From: Xanthobacteraceae bacterium | GTDB lineage: Bacteria; Pseudomonadota; Alphaproteobacteria; Rhizobiales; Xanthobacteraceae | NCBI GenBank assembly: GCA_019746135.1 | Contig: JAIESI010000181.1 | Span: forward strand, 1-49,857 | DNA length: 49,857 nt | Direction: 5' to 3' | Made by a program: the position numbers and the translations under genes | Notes under the pieces: model-generated | Database searches by the model: none | Told to the model about the DNA's origin: nothing | The model's input: the letters and a program-made list of their open reading frames with translations, nothing else | In this document: piece by piece, positions 8,575-16,702 of the stretch | Layout: each line of letters opens with the position of its first letter | How positions within the stretch are numbered: position 1 is the stretch's first letter

Positions 8575-9161
8575 GGGATTTGGCCCGCGCGCTGATTGCG
8601 CTCGCGCTCGTTGTTGCGGCGGAGCCGGCGCTCGCGCACCCGCCGCCGCTCGGCGTGCGTGGCTTCTGGGGCGGCGTGCTGCATCCGGTGTTCGTGACCG
8701 ATCACGTCGTCGGCATTCTCGGGCTGGGGCTTCTGATCGGCGGGCAGGCGAGGTGGGGCTGGCTTCCGCCGTCGGCCTACGTCGCAGCGCTGGCGGCGGG
8801 CCTTGCCGCCATGACAACCGGCATCGTGCCGCGCTTCGCCAACGAAGCGGTGCTGGGGACGGCGGTCGTGGCCGGACTGCTCGTGGCGCTGGCGCGGCCG
8901 CTGCCGCAAGTGTTGGGCGCGGTGCTGGCGGTCGTCCTGGGCCTGGCGGTTGCGCTCGACTCGCCGCCGGAGGTCCTGTCGGTCAGCGAAGCCAATCTCA
9001 TGCTGATCGGGACGGGGATCGGCGCGGCGGCCTTCCTGATCGTCGTCGCGCTTGCGAGCCGTCAGACGCAAGCACGGTGGGCCGGGATCGGTGTCCGAAT
9101 TCTCGGCTCGTGGATCGCGGCCGCCGCGATCCTGGCGCTGGCGCTGCGGTTTGCGCGCTAG
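8571..9161 (+). CDS. HupE/UreJ-like membrane protein (second of two)
   Basis: A 196-residue membrane protein related to its upstream neighbour: signal-like start ending ALAHPPPLG, the shortened signature GVLHPVFVTDHVVGILGLG, and about six hydrophobic segments. It lacks the His-rich HGHAHG loop of the first copy, so the pair has diverged; it might be a partner subunit or a changed metal site (inference). ATGA overlap couples it to the first gene. Its TAG stop codon (9159-9161) lies inside the CTAG target duplication of the IS701-family element, so the protein end is unchanged by the insertion but anything once co-transcribed downstream is now separated. Confidence 0.75.
   Translation: MRDLARALIALALVVAAEPALAHPPPLGVRGFWGGVLHPVFVTDHVVGILGLGLLIGGQARWGWLPPSAYVAALAAGLAAMTTGIVPRFANEAVLGTAVVAGLLVALARPLPQVLGAVLAVVLGLAVALDSPPEVLSVSEANLMLIGTGIGAAAFLIVVALASRQTQARWAGIGVRILGSWIAAAAILALALRFAR
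9158..9161. repeat. Left CTAG target-site duplication
   Basis: The CTAG here matches CTAG at 10655-10658 across the inserted element. IS701-family elements are known to duplicate a 4-bp YTAR target, which fits. Confidence 0.8.
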
Positions 9162-10654
9162 TCTTACTGCGTCAGAAGCGTCTTCGCCGCGAATGTATCC
9201 AATTCGGAGCGGAGCAACACGGACATCGAGGCAACCTCTTGATGATGGCGATGATCAACCGTCGCCGCATTGTTGCAATCGAGTCTGGGATGTGACGCTC
9301 AGGCCGCAATGGCGGAGCCTCTGGGTCGGTAACCGTCGGGTATCGCAAGTTGCGGGAACAGCGCGGCTGAACGCGGTTCTGAGGGGGGAATCGTCTCCCG
9401 TTCGGAGACCAGGAATCCGTAGGCCGCGATGCACAGTGTGGCGTGATGGTGGAAGCCTCGCCACCCACGGCCTTCAAAGTGCCCGAGCCCAACCTCCTGC
9501 TTCAGTTCCTGATAATCGCGCTCGATACGCCAGCGCAGTTTGGCGGCATCGACCAGATCGCGGAACGGGATGTTTTTCGCAAGGGTGGAGAGCCAGTATT
9601 TGGTTGGCTCGGTCTCTCCCTCGGGCCACTCGATCAGCAGCCATTCCTTGGTTGGCCCGTGAGGACGCTCGTGGCCTGAGGCAACGCAGACAGGCACACG
9701 TGCAAAGCGCGAGGACAACCATTCGTTCGTGCCTTCCCGCCATTCGATCGTGCGCCACGCTTTCGCGCGTAGCCCAAGGGCAACCTCTTTGATCGAGACT
9801 GCATCGGGCTCGCCGCGGCGGCCTTTCCGTGGTGCCTGGCCGGGGCGCGTGCCTGGCGCCCACACCAAGGTCTGCGACTGAATGCCGGCAACATACGCCA
9901 GCTCAAGCGCGGTAAGGCCCATGCGTAGCTTGGAGTCGTGGCCATAACCGGTGTCCAACAGCACAGTGCCACGAGGAAGGCCAACCTCGCAGGCCCAACG
10001 GATCTGATCAAGCGCGATCTCCGGCTTGGTCTTGAAGCCGATCTCGTCCGGGACATGCACTTTGTGCCGTCGAGCACGATCCTCAGCCCAGTCCTTCGTC
10101 AAATACAGCCGATATGCGACCGGAAGGCTTGCATGCTGATTGGCAATCGACAGCGATACCGCCACTTGGCAGTTCGCCTGCTTGCCGAGCTGTCCGCAGT
10201 ACTGGTGCGCCACTCCAACCGAATGTCGTCCCTGCTTGGGAAAGCTCGTGTCGTCGATGATCCATGCGGTGATCGGACCGCAACGCTCGATCGTCGGCAG
10301 CACCATCTCACGCACCTTGGCCAAGACCTTCTCGTCCGACCATGGCCCTTCACCGACAAAATGCAGCAACGATTGATGCTGCGCCGCCGTCCGCGCAGGC
10401 GCTGTTATCGCCGCCATCGGCTCCACGCTCTTGCGAGCGCCAGGCATCACCAAGCCCAAGCAGTAATCGCGCAACGGTCCGGCCCGATCCCCTCGTGACC
10501 GATCACGCTCGCAAGACCATCGACATAAGCCGCAAACCGCGATTCAATCACGTCCGCGTCATGGCGACCCATCGCAACCTCCAGTGCTGCTGCGGAATCG
10601 CCTACGTTATGTGATTCTCAATACCGTCTCTTGCGGCTTTCTGACTCAGTAAGA
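9162..10654 (-). mobile_element. IS701-family insertion sequence, 1493 bp
   Basis: The ends carry inverted repeats TCTTACTGCGTCAGAA (9162-9177) and the complement of 10639-10654, matching at 15 of 16 positions, flanked by CTAG duplications. Inside is a single transposase reading leftward, with about 120 bp of non-coding sequence on its 3' side and about 80 bp on its 5' side. Clean ends and intact target duplications suggest a fairly recent insertion, although the transposase is frameshifted and the copy may depend on others to move. Confidence 0.88.
9299..10572 (-). pseudogene. IS701-family DDE transposase, frameshifted near the N-terminus
   Basis: The protein is clearly an IS701-family transposase: the Asp motifs IIDDTSFPKQG and LLDTGYG and the Glu region WRIERDYQELKQEVGLGHFEG are present, and the C-terminal HHHATLCIAAYGF is typical. 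The natural start is the ATG at 10572, preceded by GGAGG; it encodes MGRHDADVIESRFAAYVDG and continues to VIGHEG, then shifts frame at the run of four G (10489-10492, minus strand). The rest reads from LRDYCLGLVMPGARKSVEP onward in another frame. One base lost or two gained would explain it. The downstream frame can only start from a TTG at 10474. The element is therefore probably not autonomous unless the shift is programmed or a sequencing error. Confidence 0.85.
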
Positions 10655-10658
10655 CTAG
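10655..10658. repeat. Right CTAG target-site duplication
   Basis: Second copy of the 4-bp target duplication of the IS701-family element; without the element, the hupE-like stop codon would run directly into the palindromic repeat that follows. Confidence 0.8.
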
Positions 10659-10760
10659 AGCATTTTTCGGCGAAGTGTGAAGCGGTTCGCCGCAGAAAAT
10701 GCGACCAAACCAAAGAAGCTAGAGCTGTTTCCGATTCCGAAGGAACGGAAACAGCTCTAG
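10659..10760. repeat. Double palindromic repeat next to the IS element
   Basis: Two hairpins lie side by side. The first pairs GCATTTTTCGGCGAA (10660-10674) with the TTCGCCG and AAAATGC segments up to about 10701. The second is a perfect 15-bp inverted repeat, CTAGAGCTGTTTCCG (10719-10733) with its complement at 10746-10760, whose inner bases TTCC/GGAA extend the stem. It lies directly behind the stop codon of the FrnE-like gene, so it may act as a transcript end or RNA stabiliser. Elements of this kind are scattered in Bradyrhizobium-type genomes (general knowledge). Confidence 0.65.
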
Positions 10761-10762
10761 CC

Positions 10763-11458
10763 TCAGCGGCCGGCGGCGCGGCGCTGCTCGGCCAGGAACA
10801 CTTCCTTGTTGACCGCGATCTGCTCGATGGCGTTGGCCAGCACCTCGGGCGCATGCGCGCCGCTCACGGCGGCGACGCCGCCGAGAATGTAGGTCGGCAC
10901 GCCGTCGATGCCTGCGTCCTTGGCGGAGTTGGCGGCGGCCTCGACCTTGTCCACGTCCTCGTCGGTCGCAAGCCGGGCGCGGGTCTGGTCGGCATCGAGA
11001 CCGACCGAGGCCGCGGCGGCCACCAGCACCTCGCGGTCGGAGAGATCGGCGCCTTCCGTGAAATAGAGGTCCATCAGCCGCTGCTTCATCGCCGGCGCTT
11101 GGCCGATCGCCTGCGCCCACAGGATCAGCCGGTGGCAGTCGAGCGTGTTCGGCTGGCGCTTCATCTTGTCGACCGCGTAGGTCAGGCCCTCCGAGGCGGC
11201 CGCGGCGGCGACCCGTCCGGCGATGCCCTGGTAGCGCTCCGGCGAGCCGAACTTGGTGGTGAGATATTCGTCGCGGCTCATGCCCTCGCGCGGCACCCAG
11301 GGATTGAGGAAATAGGGGTGGTAGCGCACCTCGACCGGAATGTTCGGTTTCAGCGCCAAGGCCTTCTCCAGCCGCCGCTTTCCGATGAAGCACCAGGGGC
11401 AGACGACGTCCGAAACGACGTCGATGGTGACAGGCGTGACAGCTTGGGTGTCGGACAT
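10763..11458 (-). CDS. DsbA-family oxidoreductase, FrnE-like
   Basis: A 231-residue thioredoxin-fold protein of the DsbA/FrnE group. The redox motif CPWC lies in DVVCPWCFIGKRRLEKAL near residues 18-35; the helical insertion (NTLDCHRLILWAQAIG, LMDLYFTEG) and the cis-Pro region GIDGVPTYILGG are all in place. There is no signal peptide, so unlike periplasmic DsbA it should act in the cytosol, where FrnE relatives handle disulfides or polyketide-like substrates. It stands alone: 41 bp downstream of the GGDEF-like gene in the same direction and followed by the palindromic repeat. Confidence 0.88.
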   Translation of the reverse strand: MSDTQAVTPVTIDVVSDVVCPWCFIGKRRLEKALALKPNIPVEVRYHPYFLNPWVPREGMSRDEYLTTKFGSPERYQGIAGRVAAAAASEGLTYAVDKMKRQPNTLDCHRLILWAQAIGQAPAMKQRLMDLYFTEGADLSDREVLVAAAASVGLDADQTRARLATDEDVDKVEAAANSAKDAGIDGVPTYILGGVAAVSGAHAPEVLANAIEQIAVNKEVFLAEQRRAAGR

Positions 11459-11499
11459 GCGAGGCCTCGTTTGCTGGCCCCCAACACTTAAGCGCGCAG

Positions 11500-12744
11500 C
11501 TACTCGGCGGCAACCGGGCGGGGCGCGACGCGGGCGAAGAGCGACAGCGCCGTATCGCCGGGCTTGAGCGTGGCAAGCGTCACCGCGGGGCTGACACCCG
11601 GCTTGTCGCCCGGCCGCAGCATGGTGTGCTTGAGCACGCTCGCCAGCCGCCGCGCCGCCACATGGGCGTCGCGCAGGCCGGTGTCGCCGAACACGAACAG
11701 GATCGCGCCGTCGTCCTGCCGGCAGGCGAAATCGGTGTCGCGGACCAGCCGGCTGACCAGGCGCGCCGTATCGATCGCGATGCGGCGGTCGAGCGGTACA
11801 TCGAAGGCAAAGCGCGCCAGCGAGAAGGTGGTCTTGCGCTCGGCGGCATCCTCGATCGCAAGCTCGAGCGCCCGGCCGAAGGCGTCGGCGTTCAAGAGTC
11901 CGGTCCGGGCATCGATCATGCCCTTGTGCTCGATCGAGTGCAGCAGCCGCTTCATCGCTGTTTCCAGCGCTCGGGCGCGCATGAGCGGCAGCGCGCGCTG
12001 CAGCAGCACCAGCGGATCGCGCGCGGTCACGAGGTTCGGCAGCGCTGGAACGTCGCCGCGGGCGGCGAGCAGCGCGAGCGGAAGGGCGCGGGTGAGCGCG
12101 TTGGTCGCAATGGTTTCCAGGAACGCCTCGACGGCGCTGGCCGAAAGCCCGTCGCCGATGACGATGCCGTCCACCTCGCGCGCGGCGAGGCAGCGCTCGG
12201 CGGTGTCGACGCTCAGCGCGCCGATCAGGCCCATCCGCTCGCCAATCGCAACGCTCAGCGTCGCATGATGGCGTCCGCGGCCGACCAGCAGCGCGGTGGC
12301 GTCCTCGAGCGGATCGCCCGCAGGCAATTCGGCGATGATGTTGCGCTCGTCCTTGAGCGTCTGCGCCCGGCCGAGCACGGTCGCGTGCAAGGTGCGCAGC
12401 CGCTGCGCCGACGTCACCCGGGCGATCAGCCGCTCGACCGGCGCGTCGTCTGAAACCGGCAGCGCGTCGGGCAGGGCCGGCGCGGCATCGTCACGGGCCC
12501 GGACCACGGCAGGGACGTAGGGCACCGCCGCGGCGATCCATTGCGACAGCGCGTTCGCCGCCGCGAAATCGCTGATGCCGGGGTCGCAGACGACGATCGC
12601 GGCGGGCTTGATGCCGTTCGCGGCGGACGGCGCCTCGGCCCAGGATGCCTCGACGACGGGAGATGCTCCGGCATTGGTGAATGCCTGCACCAGATCGCTG
12701 CCCGGACGGCCGGCGATGATCAGGATCGGACCTTGCAGCGACAT
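11500..12744 (-). CDS. Receiver-receiver-GGDEF-like protein with degenerate active site
   Basis: A 414-residue protein without signal or membrane segments. Residues about 1-115 and 165-270 look like two worn receiver-type domains (GPILIIAGRPGSDLVQAF; ATLSVAIGERMGLIGALS), followed from about 285 by a GGDEF fold (DARTGLLNADAFGRALE). The catalytic GGDEF motif reads DDGAI (344-348), so diguanylate cyclase activity is unlikely. Five residues before it, RDTD (335-338) keeps the RxxD inhibitory-site motif that binds c-di-GMP. This layout resembles the Caulobacter effector PopA, so a c-di-GMP-binding adaptor is the best guess (inference). It lies 85 bp downstream of the degenerate acyl-CoA-synthetase gene, probably in one operon. 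Confidence 0.7.
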   Translation of the reverse strand: MSLQGPILIIAGRPGSDLVQAFTNAGASPVVEASWAEAPSAANGIKPAAIVVCDPGISDFAAANALSQWIAAAVPYVPAVVRARDDAAPALPDALPVSDDAPVERLIARVTSAQRLRTLHATVLGRAQTLKDERNIIAELPAGDPLEDATALLVGRGRHHATLSVAIGERMGLIGALSVDTAERCLAAREVDGIVIGDGLSASAVEAFLETIATNALTRALPLALLAARGDVPALPNLVTARDPLVLLQRALPLMRARALETAMKRLLHSIEHKGMIDARTGLLNADAFGRALELAIEDAAERKTTFSLARFAFDVPLDRRIAIDTARLVSRLVRDTDFACRQDDGAILFVFGDTGLRDAHVAARRLASVLKHTMLRPGDKPGVSPAVTLATLKPGDTALSLFARVAPRPVAAE

Positions 12745-12829
12745 GGGGGACGGCTACGCAGAACTGAAAATGAAGACTGCGAAGCTTACGGGGCCGTCAT
12801 TAACGCCCGGTCAACGAGCAAAGAGAACG

Positions 12830-14374
12830 CTACGCCGCCTTGGGCCGGCGGTCGCGGAAGGCCTCCGCGAGCAGCGGATTGACGCCAATGCCAATGAGCG
12901 TCGCGCGCACCTCCTCAACCTCCTCGGCAATTCCCGCCAGCCGGTGGCCGGCCACGGCGTCCGGCAGGGCGGTCAGCGCGACGCCGTTCCCGGCGCGGCT
13001 CGCCACCTGCTCAAGCTCGCTCAGCACGAAGCGATAGCCGCCGACCGTGACGAGACCTGGCGGCGGCGCGGTGACGGTGAAGGTGTCGGAGCCCGCATCG
13101 TGGCGGCAGGCGTAGCGGGTGTCGACGAAACCGTGCGGATCGGCCTTCAAATGCGGAATGTTCAGCCGCTCGGCGCCGGGCGGGAAGGCGTGCTTGGGCA
13201 CCATCGGCCCGCGCAGCGCCAGCGTCCCGGCCATCGTGCGCGCCACCTCGGCCAGCAGCACGGCGTGCGCGGAGCCGCGCGGCACCATCACCTCGCCGGC
13301 GGGAAGCGGATCGGGGCGGCCGACCACGTCGCGCCGCGAGCCGAGCACCGCGGTCTCGCCGAACGCCATGATGTCGACGAGCCGCGCCGTCGCGTGCTGC
13401 CAGGTGGCGCTTTGCGCGAGCCGCTCGGGCGTGCGCCAGAGCGCCAGCACGCTCTTGAGCTCGGGGTGGTTGAGCAGGCCCGCCTCGGCGAGCCGTGGCG
13501 CGAGCGTCGCCGGCACCGCGACCGCGTCGCAGCGGTCGAGGCGGCATTGCAGGTCGAAGGTGTCGGCGCTGAAGGCGTGATGCAGCGACAGCGTGCCACC
13601 GGCCAGAAGCCAGGGCGTGAGCGCCATCGACAGGCCGGCAAACGAGGTCATGGCGCAGCAGGCGAGGAGCCGCGTGTCCGGCCCGAGGCTGCCTTCGAGC
13701 AGCGCAGTGACGCCCCCTGCAATGGTTTCGGTGTGATTGCGCGCGACCGCGATCGGCCCGTCCGGCGTCACGTCCCAGGTCACCAGCGCCACGTGCGCCG
13801 CCGGATTGCCGGTGCGGGCGAATTCCGGGAGCGGCTCGCCCGCAGCGCCGGCCATCAGGTCGTCGAGCGGCACCACGCCATCGGGGAGGCTTTCGCCGAA
13901 GCCGCAGACATAGCGGACTGGAAACACGTCGGCGGCGATCTGCATCGCCAGCTCGCAGTGATCCGCGTCGCCGATCCGCGATGCGGTGATGATCGCCTTG
14001 GCGCCCACCTGATTGAGCGCGAAGGCCGCGTCGGCGCGCCGCCACAGGAGCGGCAGAGGCATGGCGATCATGCCGGCGCGCAGAACGCCGAGGATCGTCA
14101 GCACGCATTCGGCGGTGTTGGGCAGCTGGATGCCGATCACCGCGTCGGTCTGCATCCCGAGCTTGCGCAGCCGCACGGCGATGGCGGTGACGATACGGTC
14201 CGCCTGAGCAAAGGTCAGGCGGTGCGGCGCGCCGTCGGTGAAGGTCTCGCGGTCGAGCGGGTCGGAGATGGCGATGGCGTCGGGGCGGAGAGCTGCGGCA
14301 CGGCGGAACACCTCGTCGATGGTCGTCTCCGGGCCGGTCTTGCCGCGTCCGCTTCGGGGATCGCCGAGGATCAT
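12830..14374 (-). CDS. AMP-binding (acyl-CoA synthetase-like) protein, degenerate
   Basis: A 514-residue member of the ANL superfamily by overall layout: the N-terminal DAVIGIQLPNTAECVLTILGVLRAGMIAMPLPLLW segment is typical of acyl-CoA synthetases. Key catalytic motifs are changed: the Ser/Thr/Gly-rich ATP loop is replaced by VTWDVTPDGPIAVARNH (about 198-214), and the C-terminal small domain has no recognisable PKTxxGK lysine. It may bind a ligand without forming an adenylate, or use a very different site. It lies upstream of the degenerate GGDEF-like gene and downstream (37 bp) of the YejA-like gene on the same strand. No signal or membrane segment. Confidence 0.75.
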   Translation of the reverse strand: MILGDPRSGRGKTGPETTIDEVFRRAAALRPDAIAISDPLDRETFTDGAPHRLTFAQADRIVTAIAVRLRKLGMQTDAVIGIQLPNTAECVLTILGVLRAGMIAMPLPLLWRRADAAFALNQVGAKAIITASRIGDADHCELAMQIAADVFPVRYVCGFGESLPDGVVPLDDLMAGAAGEPLPEFARTGNPAAHVALVTWDVTPDGPIAVARNHTETIAGGVTALLEGSLGPDTRLLACCAMTSFAGLSMALTPWLLAGGTLSLHHAFSADTFDLQCRLDRCDAVAVPATLAPRLAEAGLLNHPELKSVLALWRTPERLAQSATWQHATARLVDIMAFGETAVLGSRRDVVGRPDPLPAGEVMVPRGSAHAVLLAEVARTMAGTLALRGPMVPKHAFPPGAERLNIPHLKADPHGFVDTRYACRHDAGSDTFTVTAPPPGLVTVGGYRFVLSELEQVASRAGNGVALTALPDAVAGHRLAGIAEEVEEVRATLIGIGVNPLLAEAFRDRRPKAA

Positions 14375-14411
14375 GGCCTGTCTCCGGTGCTAGCCCTCAT
14401 TGGCGCTGGTC

Positions 14412-16271
14412 TCACTGGCGTTGTTCAGGCGCCGCACGCCACCAGGTCTCCGGCAGATAGCCGAACAGGGAGCTCTCCGCGGGATGCACCACGCTGGTCC
14501 AGCGCGCGACCCATTGGTCGGGCAGGTGGAACAGCGGCACGACGTAGAATCCGGACATCAGGATCCGGTCGAGCGCGCGCACCGCGGCGATGAATTCGTC
14601 GCGCTCGCGCGCGGCGAGCAGCGCCGCGATCGTCGCATCGATCGCCGGGCTCTTGACGCCCATGTAGTTGCGGGTGCCGTCGGCATCGGCCGCGGCCGCG
14701 CCCCAATAGAAGGCCTGCTCGTTGCCCGGCGACAGCGACTGGTCCCAGCGGTATTCGATCATGTCGTAATCGTACGTGAGTCGCCGCCGGTCGTATTGCA
14801 CGGCGTCGACCACCCGGATGCGCACGGTAATTCCCGCCCGCTTGAGGTCGCGCGAGAAAGCCAGCGCGATTCGCTCCTGGTCCTTGGTGGTGACCATGAT
14901 CTCGAAGCTGAACGGACGCCTGGTCGCGCGTTCGCGCAGCACCGTGCCGTCGAGGTCGTAGCCCGCGGCGTGCAGCAGGTCGAGCGCGCGTTTGAGCGTC
15001 GTGCGGTCGCGGCCGGTGCCGTCGGTCACCGGCGGCTGCCACGTGCCGTCCATGAAGTCCTGCCGCACCGCGTTGGAGAAGGGCGCCAGCAGCGCGCGCT
15101 CGCGGGCGTCGGCTGCTCTGCCGCGCGCCGACAGCTCCGAGCCCTCGAAATAGCTCGCCGAGCGCTCGTAGCGGTCGAAGAAGAAATTGTGGTTCAGCCA
15201 TTCGAAGTCGAGCAGGAGCCCGATCGCCTCGCGCACGCGGATGTCGGCGAAGATCGGCCGCCGCGTGTTGAACACGAGCCCGGAGAACTGCTTGGGCAGG
15301 CCGTCGGGGATCGCCTCCTTGACGAAGCGGCCGTCGCGGAGCGCGGGGCCGTCATAGGCGGTTTCCCACTTGCTCGGGTTGCGCTCGACCCGCAGGTCGT
15401 AGAGGCCCTTCTTGAACGCCTCGAAGTGCGTATTGGAGTCGCGGTAGAAGTCGAAGCGGATCTCGTCGAAATTCCATAAGCCCCGGTTGATCGCGAGGTT
15501 GCGTCCCCAGTAGTTGGGATCGCGCTTGAAGGTGATGTTGCGGCCCGCGTCGACCGCGCTGATGGTGTAGGGACCGCTGCCGGTGATCGGCTCGAAGGTG
15601 GTGTCCTCGAACGTGTCGGGATTGACCGCGTGCTTCGCCAGCACCGGCATCAATCCCAGGATCAGCGGCAGCTCGCGGTCGTTGGCGCCGGTGAGATCGA
15701 ACCGCACCTTGCCTCCGGGCAGCGCTTCGGCCTTGGCGACCTTGGCATAATAGGTGCGGAAATTCGGCCGGCCCTTGTCGCGCAGGAGCTGCCAGGAAAA
15801 CACCACGTCCTCGGGCGTGACCGGCTTGCCGTCGGAGAATTTCGCCGCGGGATCGATCTCGAAGGTGACATAGGTGCGGTCGGCATCGGTCTCGACCGTG
15901 CGCGCCAGCAGGCCATAGAGCGTGAACGGCTCGTCATAGCCGCGCGCCATCAGGCTTTCGACGACGTAGCCGCGCACCTGCGACAGCGCGAGGCCCTTCA
16001 CGATGAACGGGTTGATGCTGTCGAAGGTGCCGAGCACGCCGTGCGTGAGCCGCCCGCCCTTGGGGGCCTGTGGATGGGCATAGCGGACGCGGTCGAAGCC
16101 CGCGGCCAGCGCCGGCTCGCCGTGCATGGCGATGGCGTGTTCGGGCGTGCCGGGCCGCGCCTGTGCATAACCTGCTGCCAGAACGGCGAGCGCGACGAGC
16201 AGGGTTCCGAGCCCGATCGCGCCCGCGCTGGCGAGCCACCAGCGCGTTGACGCGCGTCTTCGACGCGCCAC
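14412..16271 (-). CDS. Extracellular solute-binding protein family 5, YejA-like
   Basis: A periplasmic oligopeptide-type binding protein (SBP_bac_5) closest to YejA: HAIAMHGEPALAAGFDRVRYAHP and GGRLTHGVLGTFDSINPFIVKG near the N-terminus, FSDGKPVTPEDVVFSW, GSGPYTI, YWGRNLAINRG, and the C-terminal HLPDQWVARW. YejA-type proteins feed peptides such as microcin C-like compounds to an ABC importer; no permease genes are adjacent. I prefer the GTG at 16271, which gives an Arg-rich signal peptide (MARRRRASTRWWLASAG) ending near AQA and a 619-residue protein. The frame stays open to an upstream start at 16496 (694 residues), but the extra part is low-complexity and partly encoded by a palindromic repeat. 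Confidence 0.85.
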   Translation of the reverse strand: MARRRRASTRWWLASAGAIGLGTLLVALAVLAAGYAQARPGTPEHAIAMHGEPALAAGFDRVRYAHPQAPKGGRLTHGVLGTFDSINPFIVKGLALSQVRGYVVESLMARGYDEPFTLYGLLARTVETDADRTYVTFEIDPAAKFSDGKPVTPEDVVFSWQLLRDKGRPNFRTYYAKVAKAEALPGGKVRFDLTGANDRELPLILGLMPVLAKHAVNPDTFEDTTFEPITGSGPYTISAVDAGRNITFKRDPNYWGRNLAINRGLWNFDEIRFDFYRDSNTHFEAFKKGLYDLRVERNPSKWETAYDGPALRDGRFVKEAIPDGLPKQFSGLVFNTRRPIFADIRVREAIGLLLDFEWLNHNFFFDRYERSASYFEGSELSARGRAADARERALLAPFSNAVRQDFMDGTWQPPVTDGTGRDRTTLKRALDLLHAAGYDLDGTVLRERATRRPFSFEIMVTTKDQERIALAFSRDLKRAGITVRIRVVDAVQYDRRRLTYDYDMIEYRWDQSLSPGNEQAFYWGAAAADADGTRNYMGVKSPAIDATIAALLAARERDEFIAAVRALDRILMSGFYVVPLFHLPDQWVARWTSVVHPAESSLFGYLPETWWRAAPEQRQ

Positions 16272-16299
16272 CAGCGCGTTTGCACGCGTCTTCGACGCG
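16241..16299. repeat. Two tandem copies of a palindromic repeat at the YejA-like N-terminus
   Basis: AGCGCGTTGACGCGCGTC and following bases (16241-16267) recur with small changes at 16273-16299, a period of 32 bp. The same core occurs at 33832-33867 and, more diverged, at 28557-28585. Here it falls in or next to the signal-peptide coding region and would encode Arg-rich peptides of the type SKTRANALV and RRASTRWW. Confidence 0.7.
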
Positions 16300-16499
16300 C
16301 TAAGGGCGGGCGGCCAGCGCGGGCCCCCCCGAGTCGCCGCGCCGGCCCGTCCTGACGCTTTGCGCCACTCGGCGGCGCGGCTGGCGCGCGCAGCCGGCTG
16401 CGGACGCAGATGCTGGTCAAGGCGGGCCGTCACGGCGGTGGGCGTGGTTCCGGTGGAATCGCTGATACTTCGCCGGTCTAGCACACCGAGTGACACAAA

Positions 16500-16702
16500 A
16501 ATTGGTCGGGTAACCGTGACGCCCGGTCACCGCTTCTACCTATGCATAAGGCTTTAACCCGCCGGGGATTTCGGCTAATCAGGCCGTCGCCAGGGGTCCG
16601 CCAGGCGTCACGCTCCCGCCTTTTTTGAGGCGTCGAGACAGGCGCCGGGCGCCCGTACGGGCCGGCGCCGGGACCTTCCGGCGGTAAGTGAGGGATTATC
16701 TG
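16500..16702 (+). promoter_or_regulatory. Long structured leader ahead of the first IalB gene
   Basis: About 200 bases precede the ialB-like start. Two hairpins are visible: CGCCT/AGGCG (16617-16621 with 16628-16632, T-rich loop), and a stronger one with outer GGCGCC (16641-16646 with 16664-16669) enclosing GCCCG/CGGGC (16651-16655 with 16658-16662). The second ends about 20 bases before the ribosome-binding GAGGGA. It could be a 5' UTR regulatory structure; no known riboswitch class was recognised. Confidence 0.3.

Noticed and set aside
7918..8817. 300-residue N-terminal extension of the enolase-superfamily protein
   Set aside because: Low-complexity and antisense to the HupE-like genes; the family start is at 7917.
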